Source: Vermamoeba vermiformis
Lineage: Eukaryota; Tubulinea; Echinamoebida
Length of the DNA: 64,000 nucleotides
Reading direction: 5' to 3'
Assembly: GCA_045837725.1 (NCBI GenBank)
Contig: JBEWZL010000048.1
Location: 62,001 to 126,000, forward strand
Both the position numbers and the translations under genes were made by a program. The notes under the pieces are model-generated. The model saw nothing but the letters and a program-made list of their open reading frames with translations. It was not told where the DNA came from and made no database searches. Of this stretch, positions 48,370 to 59,412 are shown piece by piece (positions within the stretch are counted from its first letter, which is position 1; each line of letters begins with the position of its first letter).

Positions 48370-51300
48370 ATGGACTTTGCTGCTGCATACGTACAAGAAA
48401 AAGATCTGCTCGACGAACTACTCGGTGACGAAGGTTAGTAATAAACTTGCAATATTTACCTAAATTCATTTAAATGACGCGTCTGTTTCTCAGATCCAAA
48501 GGACATCTACAAGAAGACGGGCTACGACGAGGGTGATAGCTACGATAATGATAAAGTAAAAAGTCTGTACTGTTACAATGACGAAGAAGCAGACAATTAC
48601 GACGATGTTGAAGATGGCTATGGTATAGGTTACTCATCCGACGAAGCTGAAGTAGAAGATCTGGTCTCGATTCATTCTGGCGGCTACTCCGACCATTTTA
48701 TTGCTGAAGAAGATGTTGAAGAAGGCGATATCAAGACGAAATTTATGGAACCTGAAGAAGAATTGCCGGTACAAAGCGTAAAATCAACTTTAACTCTAGG
48801 GTAATTTATTTTAAATTATAAGAAACGAGCTAATATTTAATTAATATTTTAGAAATTCTGGAGTCACTAGAAGCACTTCTAGAACAGTTTCGGTCCCGGT
48901 AGTTAATAAAAATGAGGATGAAAATAATAGGCACCAAAAGAAAGATTGGAATAAGAACTTTCAAACTATTCTCGGTGAAGAAGAGAGCGAATATAAATAT
49001 CAACGATTATCGCAAATCGCGCATGAATTTAGTAAGTACAACGCATTTCAATAATTTTCTGAATGGTGTACCTACTCAACAGCCTACTAACTGTCATGCT
49101 TAGTATTTGTTGCTGAGACTTATGGCAAGGTCATTATTAGCGAGATCAACGTCCCAGTGGAACAAAAAACTATTCGACCGATCTCGATCGGAGGTCAAGC
49201 TGGAGGAGAAAAATACATCGCGCAAGGAATTCTATTCAAATATCCTTTAACTATATTTACTATTAGTATTAACTTATCAAATCATAACCATCCTTAACTT
49301 TGGTACATTTGCGTTGGATGTCAGCAACCTTTACGGCGGAAATGACGAGTATGCTCAGAAGGCTGCTGGTCATGACTTAAAAGGTCTCATCCACTACAGC
49401 TTGGCGAATATTCCTGGCCTGCACTTCCCTTTGATGGCGCTGATCCACTACATGGGCTATTGTTTGATTGCTGTATGTACACTCCTGCCGCTTTTAGATT
49501 ATCGATACTAAGTACTATATAGATGTCATTACTTCCTATAGGCAAAGATTCGCTTAAAGTAAGTCCTAATCTAACCGAGCAAATCATATCTAACGGATGC
49601 TTAGTACGGTTCTGCGGATGCAGGCAAAACAATGCACTTTGACATTCCAGCAATTAACGAGGTAATAAAATCTACCTATTACGATAAAAACTCACTCTTG
49701 GGGGTAGAAAATGAAAGCAGCAGGAGAGGCACTTAATTTGAAAGGACATATCGCGGGACTTTCTAAATACCAAAAGCATTTGTGCTATGCACCGGGAGAT
49801 ATCGAGTGTCATTTGGGAAAGGTAATATACATTGCACCCATTTATGAAAAAGGCTTACGCGATCTAGGATGGTCGTTTTTATGTTCTCGACTTTGCTCGT
49901 ACGTTCCCTCCGGAGGCTGTTTTGAAGGACTCCCAGTAAGTTTGTATTGTTAATAACGCTCCTCGTACTAACGAATCGTATTATAGTGCTGAGAAGGGTC
50001 AAATTTTGTTCAAGTTACTTCGTCCTGAACTCGTGAGAAGAAATAAAGTGCCGCTGTCATCCGATGCCTTCACTGGTATGACAACGCGTTTGTAGTGATG
50101 AAATTATTAACGTGTTGTAATAGGCTTTGGCATGAGCGACCCTCTGCACAAGACACACAACAAAGAAGTGACTGAGGCAACCGAGCGATTGTTTACCGAA
50201 ATTATTCCGGAGTTCGCTAAAAGAGCAAAGGACACGATAGTCGATCCTGCAAAATACCTCTCTGCCCTTGACGGCAATCTCGTTAAGGAAATCCACAAAG
50301 AAGGTAAGCGCGCATTTCAATTCCGACTCACATACTCATTCCCGATTAGGCATTAATGTGCGTCACTTGGGCCTCGTAAGGCGACTCTTTGGTTTGGACT
50401 ATAAAGGCCATAGTCAATGTTTGATTGAGATGGTATTTCACTTCATTAAACGTACTGTCACTCACTTCAACGATAGGTTGCACGAGCAATCAAGAACAAG
50501 TTAAAGCGACAGTGGCGAGCCATTACCAAAGTCAATCAATACATCACTGAAGAACAGTGCAAACAAGTCACCGTAGTGTTGTTGAATAAGCTCTACTCGG
50601 ACTCAGAAGATTCGACGACTTTTTGGACCGAGAAGATGCCAAAATATCTGAAAAAGAAGTTCCGATATTCTTTATTTGCTTCTGAAAAGGGAACCGATCT
50701 TAGAAACTCGTTCAATGACAATTCATTTGCTGCTTTAACTTTGTTGAAGAGAATTCAGCAAATTACTGGTACGAATTTCGAGCTAACGCTTGAACATTCA
50801 CTCACTGATAGTTTTTTTTAATAGGAATTTTGCTGTCATCTAGTGCTGGAAATGATTTTAAGGGCTTTAATTCGATTACGTTCGTTCACTCTGACATCGA
50901 AAGAATTCAACCCGTCGTCAAAAATATGCACATCATTGGTAAGTATCAACCTCTGATAGCTGAAAATAGTACTAAGCGATGATATAGATGTGGCCGATAC
51001 TCAATTACTATTGTGGAATGGTATCCAGAGCGTTGGTCGAGAGTCCGAACGAATTTTCTCGCTTGCCCTGGAAAAGATTGAACAGAACAGCTTTTTAATC
51101 GTAAGGAATTGATCTTAAACGTCGCATTGTCTAACGTGAACCAGACTTTGCAAGTCACCAAAATGCTTAAGATCGCCTACCAGTTGTATCAGAAGGCCAA
51201 AAAAGATATTGTACGTAAAAAAGTTCAAGTCCGTGGACAAGTACCCTAAGCTTTTTACTTTTTAGAGATCGATCTCTATGAACTTGGCGAGCAAACTACT

Positions 51301-53348
51301 GGACGCGATTATTCGATTGCAACCGAACACTGAAACTGCATATATTTTGTATGCTAAGCTGCGGTACTTAGAACACGCAAGTAGCCTTGTCCTTGAAAAA
51401 CTGCAAGAGGTAAACTAAGACACATGGGTGGTTATAAGGTGGTAATTATTAATGTGGTTTATATCACAGGGATTGGACATCCTTCCTGAATCGCCATTAT
51501 TGCACTGCGAGTACCTCAAAAAAGCCGTGCAAGACTTGTACAAAGTGCAATTATACAATATCGACGACAAGTACTTGGCTGCGCAAAAGGGTCACTTCGA
51601 AATGGCGTGCAAAGAAGGCTTTTTAACTGGAATCGCGGAGGCGTATTACGGCGCAATGTTGCTGCTGGTCGGCAATGAAGAGCAACAAAATGAAGCTGTT
51701 GAGAGACTAAAAGTAAGTTCGTGACCGCTACGTCTACACGCTAAATGTTTCCACAGCGCGCAGAATCGGCAATGCCTCAAAAATTCACGTCAGTGTTGAA
51801 GTTGATAGCAGCGAGATTTGCCATGCACAGACGCTTCGCACGCATGTAAGACTAATTAATTAAAGAAAATAATAGTACTTACTTCTAATTTCAGGGCAAA
51901 ACCATTCCATCTTTTAACCCGGATTCAGCCGATATTATCTCCCAAACACTACAGCGAGTTCGACTCTATAACAGAGGTAGCAGCGATTGACACCTTGAAC
52001 GATGCCGCCCTGTGTATTCTCGCTAAAGTACTTCAACATTTGAGTGACGTCCACTTGAGCAAGTAAGGACAGACGGATTGTCATAGAAGTGCTAATTCTT
52101 TTATTCATGAACAGGAGCGAAACACTCTCCAGCGCGACGATTGTTGAATTGCTACAACACAGATTGAGCTCGTTGAATCGATTGGTGTTGGAGGGATTTG
52201 ATGACTTGCCAGCGACGTTCATTGCCACTCTGACCCTGTGCAAATCGTTAAAGGCTCTTGAACTGATGGGCACTAACACGACGCTAGCTGAAGTCTGTCA
52301 GGTACTGGAGCACATTCAACTCAACGTGCTTCACATCCCCGGTATGTCGCTCGTACTAGCGAAGGCCTGCGACTGACTGATTTATTTCCAGGAATAAGAG
52401 AGCTGAACCCGAGCAATTTGTCAACAGTATTGTCCTTCAAGAACATCAGGGACCTGAATATCGCCAAAGCTGATCTGACAAAAGAAGAGTTGACCAACGT
52501 GCTTGATAACGCAAATGTGTCTCGTTTGTTTTTGGACGGCATTCAAACGCTGGATCTGGACATGATGAAGAATTATTTTGCGCGAAACAAGGAACTGGTG
52601 TGCTTTTCAGTGCAAGGCTGTCCCATTCCTGAAATGGAAGTCATCAAATCGTTCATTACCTTAGGCCACGAGAAGTTGCAAGTGTTGATCTTGCCTTCTG
52701 GTCGAAGTCAGCTCTTCTCGGGCGAGCACACTTGGAATGCAACAGTTTACACGCACAAATTCCCTAACGGCAGTCGCGTTGAAATTAAATTAACAGCCAT
52801 AGACCAGGTACGCCATTAAATTGTTATTTGTAAACTGTACTAACTGATGCCTTATCTTCCATAGGACCCAGCGTTCCATAATTTTATCGTCATTTCCATT
52901 GGATCTCTCGCTGGAGCTGTTAACGGCACGGTCAAGCAAAGCGACAAAGAACAGTTGTTGTCATTCGCTGAAACTACACTTACGCGCACCATAACGTTCC
53001 AGGCCGGCGATGAACGATACAACATCGCTCACATGGTATCAACTCAGCAGCCCAAGCTGGTGTACAATGGTAAGACCGGTTGTAAGCCATCTGTGTTTCC
53101 GTGCTGATCCACTTTTGTTTGTAGGCATTTCCGAATATTACTCACCAAATTTAACCAACTACGTGTGTTACGGACTAAACGTAAGCTCTTGTCGTCATTT
53201 ATTGCATTTGAACTAATCACTGTCGTTACAAAAGGTCTTCCCGCAGTTCGCGACCACAGGAATGATCAGAGTACCGCCAAAGACCGACATATCGTTCTTG
53301 CTTCCCATCGTGACTGTTTTTATGCTCAAGAGAAAAGCTACTATTTAA
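48370..53348 (+). CDS. CLU-domain protein with C-terminal LRR region
   Basis: About 20 exons. The first are 48370-48433, 48494-48800, 48853-49031, 49104-49239, 49307-49472, 49523-49558, 49605-49661, 49708-49821, 49868-49935, 49987-50075 and 50124-50303; the last starts at 53235. The N-terminal 150 residues are acidic (Asp/Glu/Tyr). The CLU core follows: FVAETYGKVIISEI, GILFKFALDVSNLYGG, AGHDLKGLIHYS, GRFYVLDFARTFPPE, INVRHLGLVRRL and EMVARAIKNKLKRQW. This matches clustered-mitochondria (Clu/TIF31) proteins, which bind mRNAs for mitochondrial proteins and affect mitochondrial distribution. After a helical TPR-like part (ETAYILYAKLRYLEHAS; FLTGIAEAYYGAMLLLVG) comes an LRR part (LNRLVLEGFDDLP, VSRLFLDGIQTLDLD) and a beta-rich end. 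Intron 49240-49306 is AT-AC. Confidence 0.82.
49240..49306 (+). other. U12-type AT-AC intron in the CLU gene
   Basis: The 67-nt intron starts ATATCCTTT, the exact minor-spliceosome donor. It has TCCTTAAC as branch-point element 10-13 nt before the end, and terminates in AC. Removing it joins ILF-K-FALDVSNLYGG in phase; no GT-AG pair can do so here. All other introns in the window look U2-type. Confidence 0.9.
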
Positions 53349-53418
53349 ATTTGATAAAATCAATAAAGGTTGATCCTGTTTTTGTACGATCCGCAAAATT
53401 TTTATTACTTCCAACCAA

Positions 53419-54069
53419 ATGAGCAACATAACAGACGATGAACTATTGTCGCGATTTAAGAAATTAACAGAGAATGATAAGAATATAGCAAAGCCTGTCC
53501 CCACTGAAGAAGAGCTGCACGACAGATTGAACCATCTCTCTGACGGACAATGGCACGTCATTCACCATTTGAAGCCAAATATTAATAAAATAGAACGACA
53601 AAAAACAGAGCAAGAAGAGATCGATGAATTATTGAATAAGGTTGCAGACGAAACTACGATCGAGGAATCAGGAAAACAGAAAATTTCAGATGACGAATTG
53701 TACAAGCGATTTTATCATTTGGTCGAGACTAGTGCCTCTCCGCTACAAGAAAAACGATCAGAAAATAATGAGCCGATGATTGAAAGCGAACATGAGCAGA
53801 TTGAGCAAGTGGTCAAACAGATGAAAGAAATGGCTGAGCTTGAAAAGAAAGAAAAAGAGCAAAAAAAATTAAATAAGCAAAACAAGGCGAAAGAGAATCC
53901 CACTGAAGACATTGAAGGAACAGAAATGAAGCGTAGAAGGAAAAAGAAAAAAATGAAGATCCAGATTGAAGTTTCTGACTCTGGTTCAGAAGGCTCAGCT
54001 GAAGAAGATGAAACTACGGAAAGCGATAGTGATTGTTCCGTAAGTAGCCTGTCTTCCGATGATTATTAA
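53419..54069 (+). CDS. Acidic/coiled-coil protein with three MIM1-like motifs
   Basis: Single exon, 216 residues. Three copies of a (D/E)ExLxxR(L/F)xxL motif occur: DDELLSRFKKL (6-16), EEELHDRLNHL (30-40) and DDELYKRFYHL (91-101). This is the consensus of MIM1 elements through which ESCRT-III proteins and ZFYVE19/ANCHR bind the VPS4 MIT domain. The second half has a charged coiled coil (EQVVKQMKEMAELEKKEKEQ), a basic cluster (MKRRRKKKKMKI) suited to a nuclear signal, and an acidic Ser-rich tail (SDSDCSVSSLSSDDY) with casein-kinase-2-like sites. No zinc finger is present. A role as a VPS4/ESCRT regulator is inference. It starts 70 bp after the CLU gene. Confidence 0.75.
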   Translation: MSNITDDELLSRFKKLTENDKNIAKPVPTEEELHDRLNHLSDGQWHVIHHLKPNINKIERQKTEQEEIDELLNKVADETTIEESGKQKISDDELYKRFYHLVETSASPLQEKRSENNEPMIESEHEQIEQVVKQMKEMAELEKKEKEQKKLNKQNKAKENPTEDIEGTEMKRRRKKKKMKIQIEVSDSGSEGSAEEDETTESDSDCSVSSLSSDDY

Positions 54070-54521
54070 GACGTGAGCCTGGTTTGTACATAAATCCACC
54101 CTTGTAAATAATAAAATTGCTGCGTAACGCTTGCAGACTTTACTATACTATCCATTTGTTATTATTGCTAAATATAGACCATAGTGTCATACTTTGAAGT
54201 GTTCTTGAAAAATGTTTGACTTAGATGCTTTGTCACGCGGAACATTTTTTCTGTATTATCTTCTTTTGCTCCCTCAGCTCAACACTTCTCATATTTATAT
54301 AAACAGTTTTTCAACTGCTTTATATTTATCTCCCCCTAATCAGTTGTTACCCCCACTTTACGTCGTCAGTTTTAATCTTCATCCAACGTAAGAATATATC
54401 TGATTATGCTGCGTTTAAACAATTTTCACTATAAATATAGCAAAAATATAATGATCCCCGCGATACGGCTATATTTGTAATTATTACGAAATATGAATGA
54501 AAATAACGAAAACTTTTCCAG
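54070..54521. other. Intergenic, promoter of Tudor-SN
   Basis: About 450 bp. Notable are a C-rich patch (TCTCCCCCTAATC, about 54330) and an AT-rich TATTTATATAAAC string near 54293-54305 that could serve as a TATA-like element. No gene seen. Confidence 0.5.
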
Positions 54522-57500
54522 ATGTCGAAGAGTAACGGTACTCCCAAGCAAGAAAGAAAGAGATTCACCGGCCGTGTGTTAGGTGTTTCTTCTGGTGATA
54601 CTGTCACCGTTTTGGAATTGGACAACGTCAATACCAGAACCGATGAGCCGCCAGCTTTGCTCGAACTTACTTTGTCCAGCATCCAAGCTCCTCTTATCGG
54701 TCGTCAAAAGAACCCCGATGAGGTTAGTATTTTTACATATTATTTTCGAATATTATAGCATATTTGGGCATTTGCTTTGAATAGCTAAAATGAAACTTGA
54801 GATTGCAAAATATTCCGCACTCTAATTGCGTCTCAATTGTTCAAAATTACTCTTAATAATTCCTAAAATATGCGATCAATGCAATAATAATAGACCACTC
54901 GTTAATTGGCTCCAGATATTTTTGGTGGATTGTCATCCTGACTTACGAATTTTCTATTTAGGACTTCGCTTGGGCCGCTCGCGAGTTCCTTCGTCAAAAG
55001 CTGATCGGCAAGAAGATTGCTTACTTCGTCAACTTCCGTTCTGGAAGCAAGGCTTACGGTGAGATCTTTTTGCGCAACGAAGATGTGCGCTTGAGCGTCG
55101 TTCAAGCTGGTTGGGCCACCGTCAAGAAGAAGGACCAACAACGCGAAGGCACTCAACAATTCAAGTAAGTATTAATACGCGAACTAGCTGCCTTTGATTG
55201 GTTTTTACGAGCTCAATTTGATCCGGATATTCTGTTACGTAATTATTCTAAATATTATAACAGTATAACTATAATTATTTGATTAATATTGGCTTAATGT
55301 GAATATTTTTCTTTTTTGTAGCCGTTTTGAAAACTCCTCTCGGCATCCGGGCAATAGAATTGGTTTCTAACCTGCATCTTGTTATCAATAGGGACATCCA
55401 AGCCTTGACTGATGCTGAGGAGAAGGCTAAGAATGAGGGCCGCGGCAAGTACAGCAACAAGAAGAACCAAGCTCAACGAGACGTCATCACCAAGTTCAAC
55501 AACGTGGATGTATTCTCTCAACTCAAGGGCAAGCACGAGAATGGTAAGTAATCGTACTGTCTTACAGTCGCTATTATCAGATTACCAAGAAACGGTTCTG
55601 CGCTATTATTGGCATTAGACGATGATAGCAAGAAAAATTATACTCGGATGCAGTCTTCAATATTCGAATTTGTGGAGAATTTAAACTCCTAATAATACAA
55701 TGCAATAATAATGGCGCACCGCATCGTTATTCTACTCAATTTCTCATGTTCTAACACGTCATCTGTTATCTTCAGCCATTGTCGAGAAGGTCATTACTGG
55801 CTCTACTTTGCGTGTGTATTTGACCAAGAGCAAGTACTCGCTCGTCGTGCAGCTCTCAGGCGTTGTTTCGCCCAACTACAAGTACAACTTGCCTGAAGAT
55901 CAACAAGACCACTACGCCACTGCCGCCAAGTTCTTCACTGAGTGCTGCTTGTTGAACCGTGACGTCGATGTTGTCCTCGAAGGTACGTGCATCAGATATA
56001 GCAGTATTGCCTCATTGGGACTCTTTGTTGCGTTTTTTTATTTTGAAACACATCCCAAATCCATTCATTCCTTCGAGTTTTTCAACAGTTAGGCGTGGTT
56101 ATTAATATGATTTCGTGCAGGTATTGACAAGGGTGACAACTTCTTCGGCACCGTGTTGTACAACGACAAGAACATCGCTCTTGAATTGTTGCGTCAAGGT
56201 CTCGCTACTTACGTCGATTGGACTGGCAGCAAGACTGAATTCGCCAACGAAATGCGCGATGCTGAAGCGTAAGTACTCGATTGGTCCATTTACGTTGGTC
56301 GCAGAGAGTTTCAGATCTGTTCTTTTGACCGTTACACGGAAGCAAGATCTGCTTAGCAATTTAAGAACGCAAGAGAGCATACGATACGAAGCCTATTAGG
56401 TTGACGGAAGTCGTGACTGAACCAAGAGTGGTTTACGACCGATTTTTATTGAGCTAAGTGGCTTTGTTTCGTTTAAGCTTCGATTGGCGCGGGATCTGGT
56501 GCAGTATTGTTAGTACGGCAAGTAGTGACCCGAACACGCAGTTGAAAAGCGTCTCGGGCACGACCACACTAACAAGAATGCACCGCTTCCCGTCCGATCA
56601 GCGAAGTTAAGCTTGTTCAGGCCTTCTTAGTACTGGGGTAGGAGACTACCTGGGAATCGGAGGTGTTGTGCTCTTCTCTTTTTTGCTTTTGCTCTTTTTT
56701 GCTTTTGCTCTTCTTGCTTTCACGACTATTATTTACTTTGCCTTGTTATTGTTTATGCCTTGTTTTTTAACAACAATTTTTTTTCGGATGTAGTGCCGCC
56801 AAGAAGCAACAATTGCGCCTCTGGCAACACGGAGTTCACCGTGAAGCTAGCGCCGCTCAAAACCAAGCTAAGGAGAACAAGTCTAGCAAGTAAGTAGAGA
56901 TCAAGCAGCGGAACTGGAGTCACTCAGATTTAGATTTTTTGATCTGATTTTCTTGCTTGATACTGACCTGAGACTTATAGGAACGAACTTGTTGGTCGTG
57001 TTACTCAAATTATCAACGTTGGTACCATTGAAGTTGCCGAACTCGAAGGGTAAGCCCAGAACCAGATTTTCAACCGATCTTCCAAGATAAGCCCTGGAGG
57101 CTCTTCTTTTAAATAGTATGACGTACTAATATTTACTCATGATAGTAACGGATTGGGCCGTCGCCACAAGGTCACCTTGAGCAGCATCATTGTTCCTCGC
57201 ATGATGAACAAGGATGAGCTGGCCAAGGAGAAGGAAGAAGGTGCCAAGACCACCAAGGAAGACGATCAACTCGAGGCTGCTTATGCCTGGGAGGCTCGCG
57301 AGTTCTTGCGCAAGAAGCTCATCGGCAAGAAGGTCAGATGTGTTTTCGACTACGAGCGCAAGCAACAAAAGGGCGAAAAGAAGGAATGCTACACTGTCTA
57401 CCAAGACAAATCTAACATTGCCTTGGACCTCACCAACGCAGGCTATGCTAAGGTTGTTAAGCACGGTCGCGACGACCTCCGCTCAGCTGAGTACGAAGAG

Positions 57501-59262
57501 CTGATCTTGGCCGAGAACAACGCGCAAAAGCAAGGCAAGGGCTGGCACGGTCCTCGCGGCAAGAAAGCTGCCTTGCACTTGAACGATTTGTCCAGCGCTG
57601 ATGCCACCAAGGATGCTACTAAGCTTAAGGGCATGTTGCCTTTCTTGACACGCACTGGCAAGGTCAATGCTGTAAGTACATTCCGAATGTGGTTCGATCG
57701 GACATTATTCTCTCGAGTTTATACTCCTATTGCCTTAAAATATTTCCGTAATATTATATTAACCTATTTTTAGGTCGTCGAAATGGTTTTCAACGCCACT
57801 GGTTTGAAGTTGTGGATCCCTCGCGAGAGCTGCATGATCTCCTTCGCTTTGCAAGGTGTTCGTTGCGAACGCGTTGAGAAGACCAAGGACGGCAAGGTCA
57901 ACCCCGCCGCTGAAGGCAGCCAAGCCTACTTGTTCGCTCGCGACCACCTCATGCAACACGAGGTTGAAGTTGAAGTTGAAGCTTTGGACGCCAAGACTGG
58001 TCGTTTCTTGGGCAACCTTTACATCAACAAGAAGAACTTCGCCGTCACTTTGTTGCAAGAGGGCTGGGCTTTCTTGAACTACGGTGTCGCCAAGAACTTG
58101 AAGAATGCCTCTGAGCTCCGTGAGGCTGAAGAGTCCGCCAGAGACAAGCGCAAGAACCACTGGGTCGACTACGATCCTAAGGTTGAAGAAGAGGCCCGTG
58201 AGAAGCGTCGTCAAGAGAACGCTGAGAAGCGCAAGCCTCAAGCCACTCCTGAAGTGATCAACATTGTTGTCACTGAGATCTTGAGCGGATCTGAGTTCTA
58301 CTACCAGACCGTTGGTGAAGAGCTCAAGGCTTTGGAACAAGTCGAGAAGGCTCTCCGCGAACAATTGACTTCCGAGGAGTTGAGCGAGGCCTTTGACTTC
58401 AACAAGGCTGGTGTCAAGCTTTGCGCCGCTCAATTCAGCGCTGACGGTCAATGGTACCGCGCTGAGATCAAGGGTGTTGCTGATGACGGCGAGTACATCG
58501 TGCAATACGTTGACTATGGTAACGTAAGTATAGCTAAGCGGAGATGAGGTTCGATCAAACAGATCCTCTTCAATGATCGTTGGAGCAGATCTTGCATCCT
58601 TTTACCACGCACATTTGATATCCTTATTTTGGTGATTTATTTCAGTCTAATTTGAGGTCAAGTAGTGTGCAATATTCAAAATCAAGATCTGCTCTAACGC
58701 TACATCCACAATTTTTTCACCCTCGTACTTACACCTTTAAATACAGATGGAAAGCGTCCCTGCTGTTCCTTCCCGCATCCGCAAGTTGGACGATGCTTTC
58801 AACGAGACTGTTTTGCCTCGTCAAGCTCGTCTTGGCAAGCTGGCCTACTTGATCTGCCCCGACCTCGATGACGAGTGGGGCCGAGACGCCGCTGCCGCCT
58901 TGAAGTCCCTCGTTTGGGGCCACGAGTTGGTTGCCAACCCTCAATCCCAAGAGGGCAACGTGACCACTTTGATCCTCGGTGAGCCTGAAGGCAAGGTCCA
59001 CGTCAACGCCGCCATGGTCCGCCAAGGTCTTGCTCGCGTTGAGCGCCGCTACGAGCCTTACTTGCAACAATTGGTACGTAGCCCTGTGTATTACCATATT
59101 AGGCAATAGAAGTACTCACCGAGGTGTTATTTTTAGATTGACAGACTCCGCGAAGAAGAACAACACGCTCGCACTAACCACTTGAACATGTGGCAATACG
59201 GTGACATCCCCGATCAAGAAGAGGATGACGATTACAACAGAAAGAACAGACGAAGAAAATAA
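54522..59262 (+). CDS. SND1: Tudor-SN / SND1 (p100) nuclease-fold protein
   Basis: Eleven exons (54522-54722, 54962-55164, 55392-55543, 55776-55982, 56121-56268, 56794-56889, 56981-57049, 57146-57671, 57774-58523, 58747-59073, 59137-59262) close in phase at 934 residues, the family length. Four staphylococcal-nuclease-like domains are followed by a Tudor domain with aromatic cage residues in QWYRAEIKGVADDGEYIVQYVDYGN and a fifth, split SN-like domain at the C-terminus. SN landmarks are AREFLRQKLIGKK and AREFLRKKLIGKK. It acts in RNA metabolism, stress granules and RISC-linked decay. The coding sequence uses far more C- and G-ending codons (AAG, AAC, CTC) than its neighbours, which suggests high expression. 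Intron 56269-56793 hosts a 5S rRNA gene. Confidence 0.95.
56556..56673 (+). rRNA. 5S rRNA, inside an intron of Tudor-SN
   Basis: About 118 nt. 5' GGGCACGAC pairs with 3' GTTGTGCTC. The internal control region is canonical: box A AGCGAAGTTAAGC, then TTAGTACTGGGG and box C TAGGAGACTACCTGGGAA. Same strand as the host gene. A T6 run (TCTTTTTTGC) follows immediately as Pol III terminator. Only one copy in this window; dispersed 5S genes are implied. Confidence 0.95.
56676..56707 (+). repeat. Tandem 16-bp T-rich repeat after 5S rRNA
   Basis: Two perfect copies of CTCTTTTTTGCTTTTG (56676-56691 and 56692-56707), followed by a partial third (CTCTTCTTGCTTT). The unit contains the same TCTTTTTTGCTTTT element that trails both tRNA-Phe genes, so it probably supplies redundant Pol III terminators. 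Confidence 0.8.
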
Positions 59263-59412
59263 GCTGATAGAGCTTAGAAGTATGTAATAATGTGGGTGTA
59301 GTATAGATCCGGATATAAAAACCCAAAACAATTACAAAAATATTGCAGGCCCATCTTCTTGCAGTCTGACTGAAGCTTTAATGGTTATGTTGCAGGAAAC
59401 AATACATCGCTA

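Noticed and set aside
55165-55391. Apparent phase break between the second and third Tudor-SN exons
   Set aside because: Using the TAG acceptor at 55389-55391 gives QQFK-DIQALTDAEEK in frame.
56676-56720. T-rich tandem repeat considered as a CRISPR-like or mobile-element repeat
   Set aside because: Only two 16-bp units without spacers, directly at a Pol III terminator; better explained as terminator duplication.
57759-58505. 248-codon minus-strand frame opposite a Tudor-SN exon
   Set aside because: Caused by strong C/G-ending codon bias of Tudor-SN; no homology and the plus-strand exon is certain.
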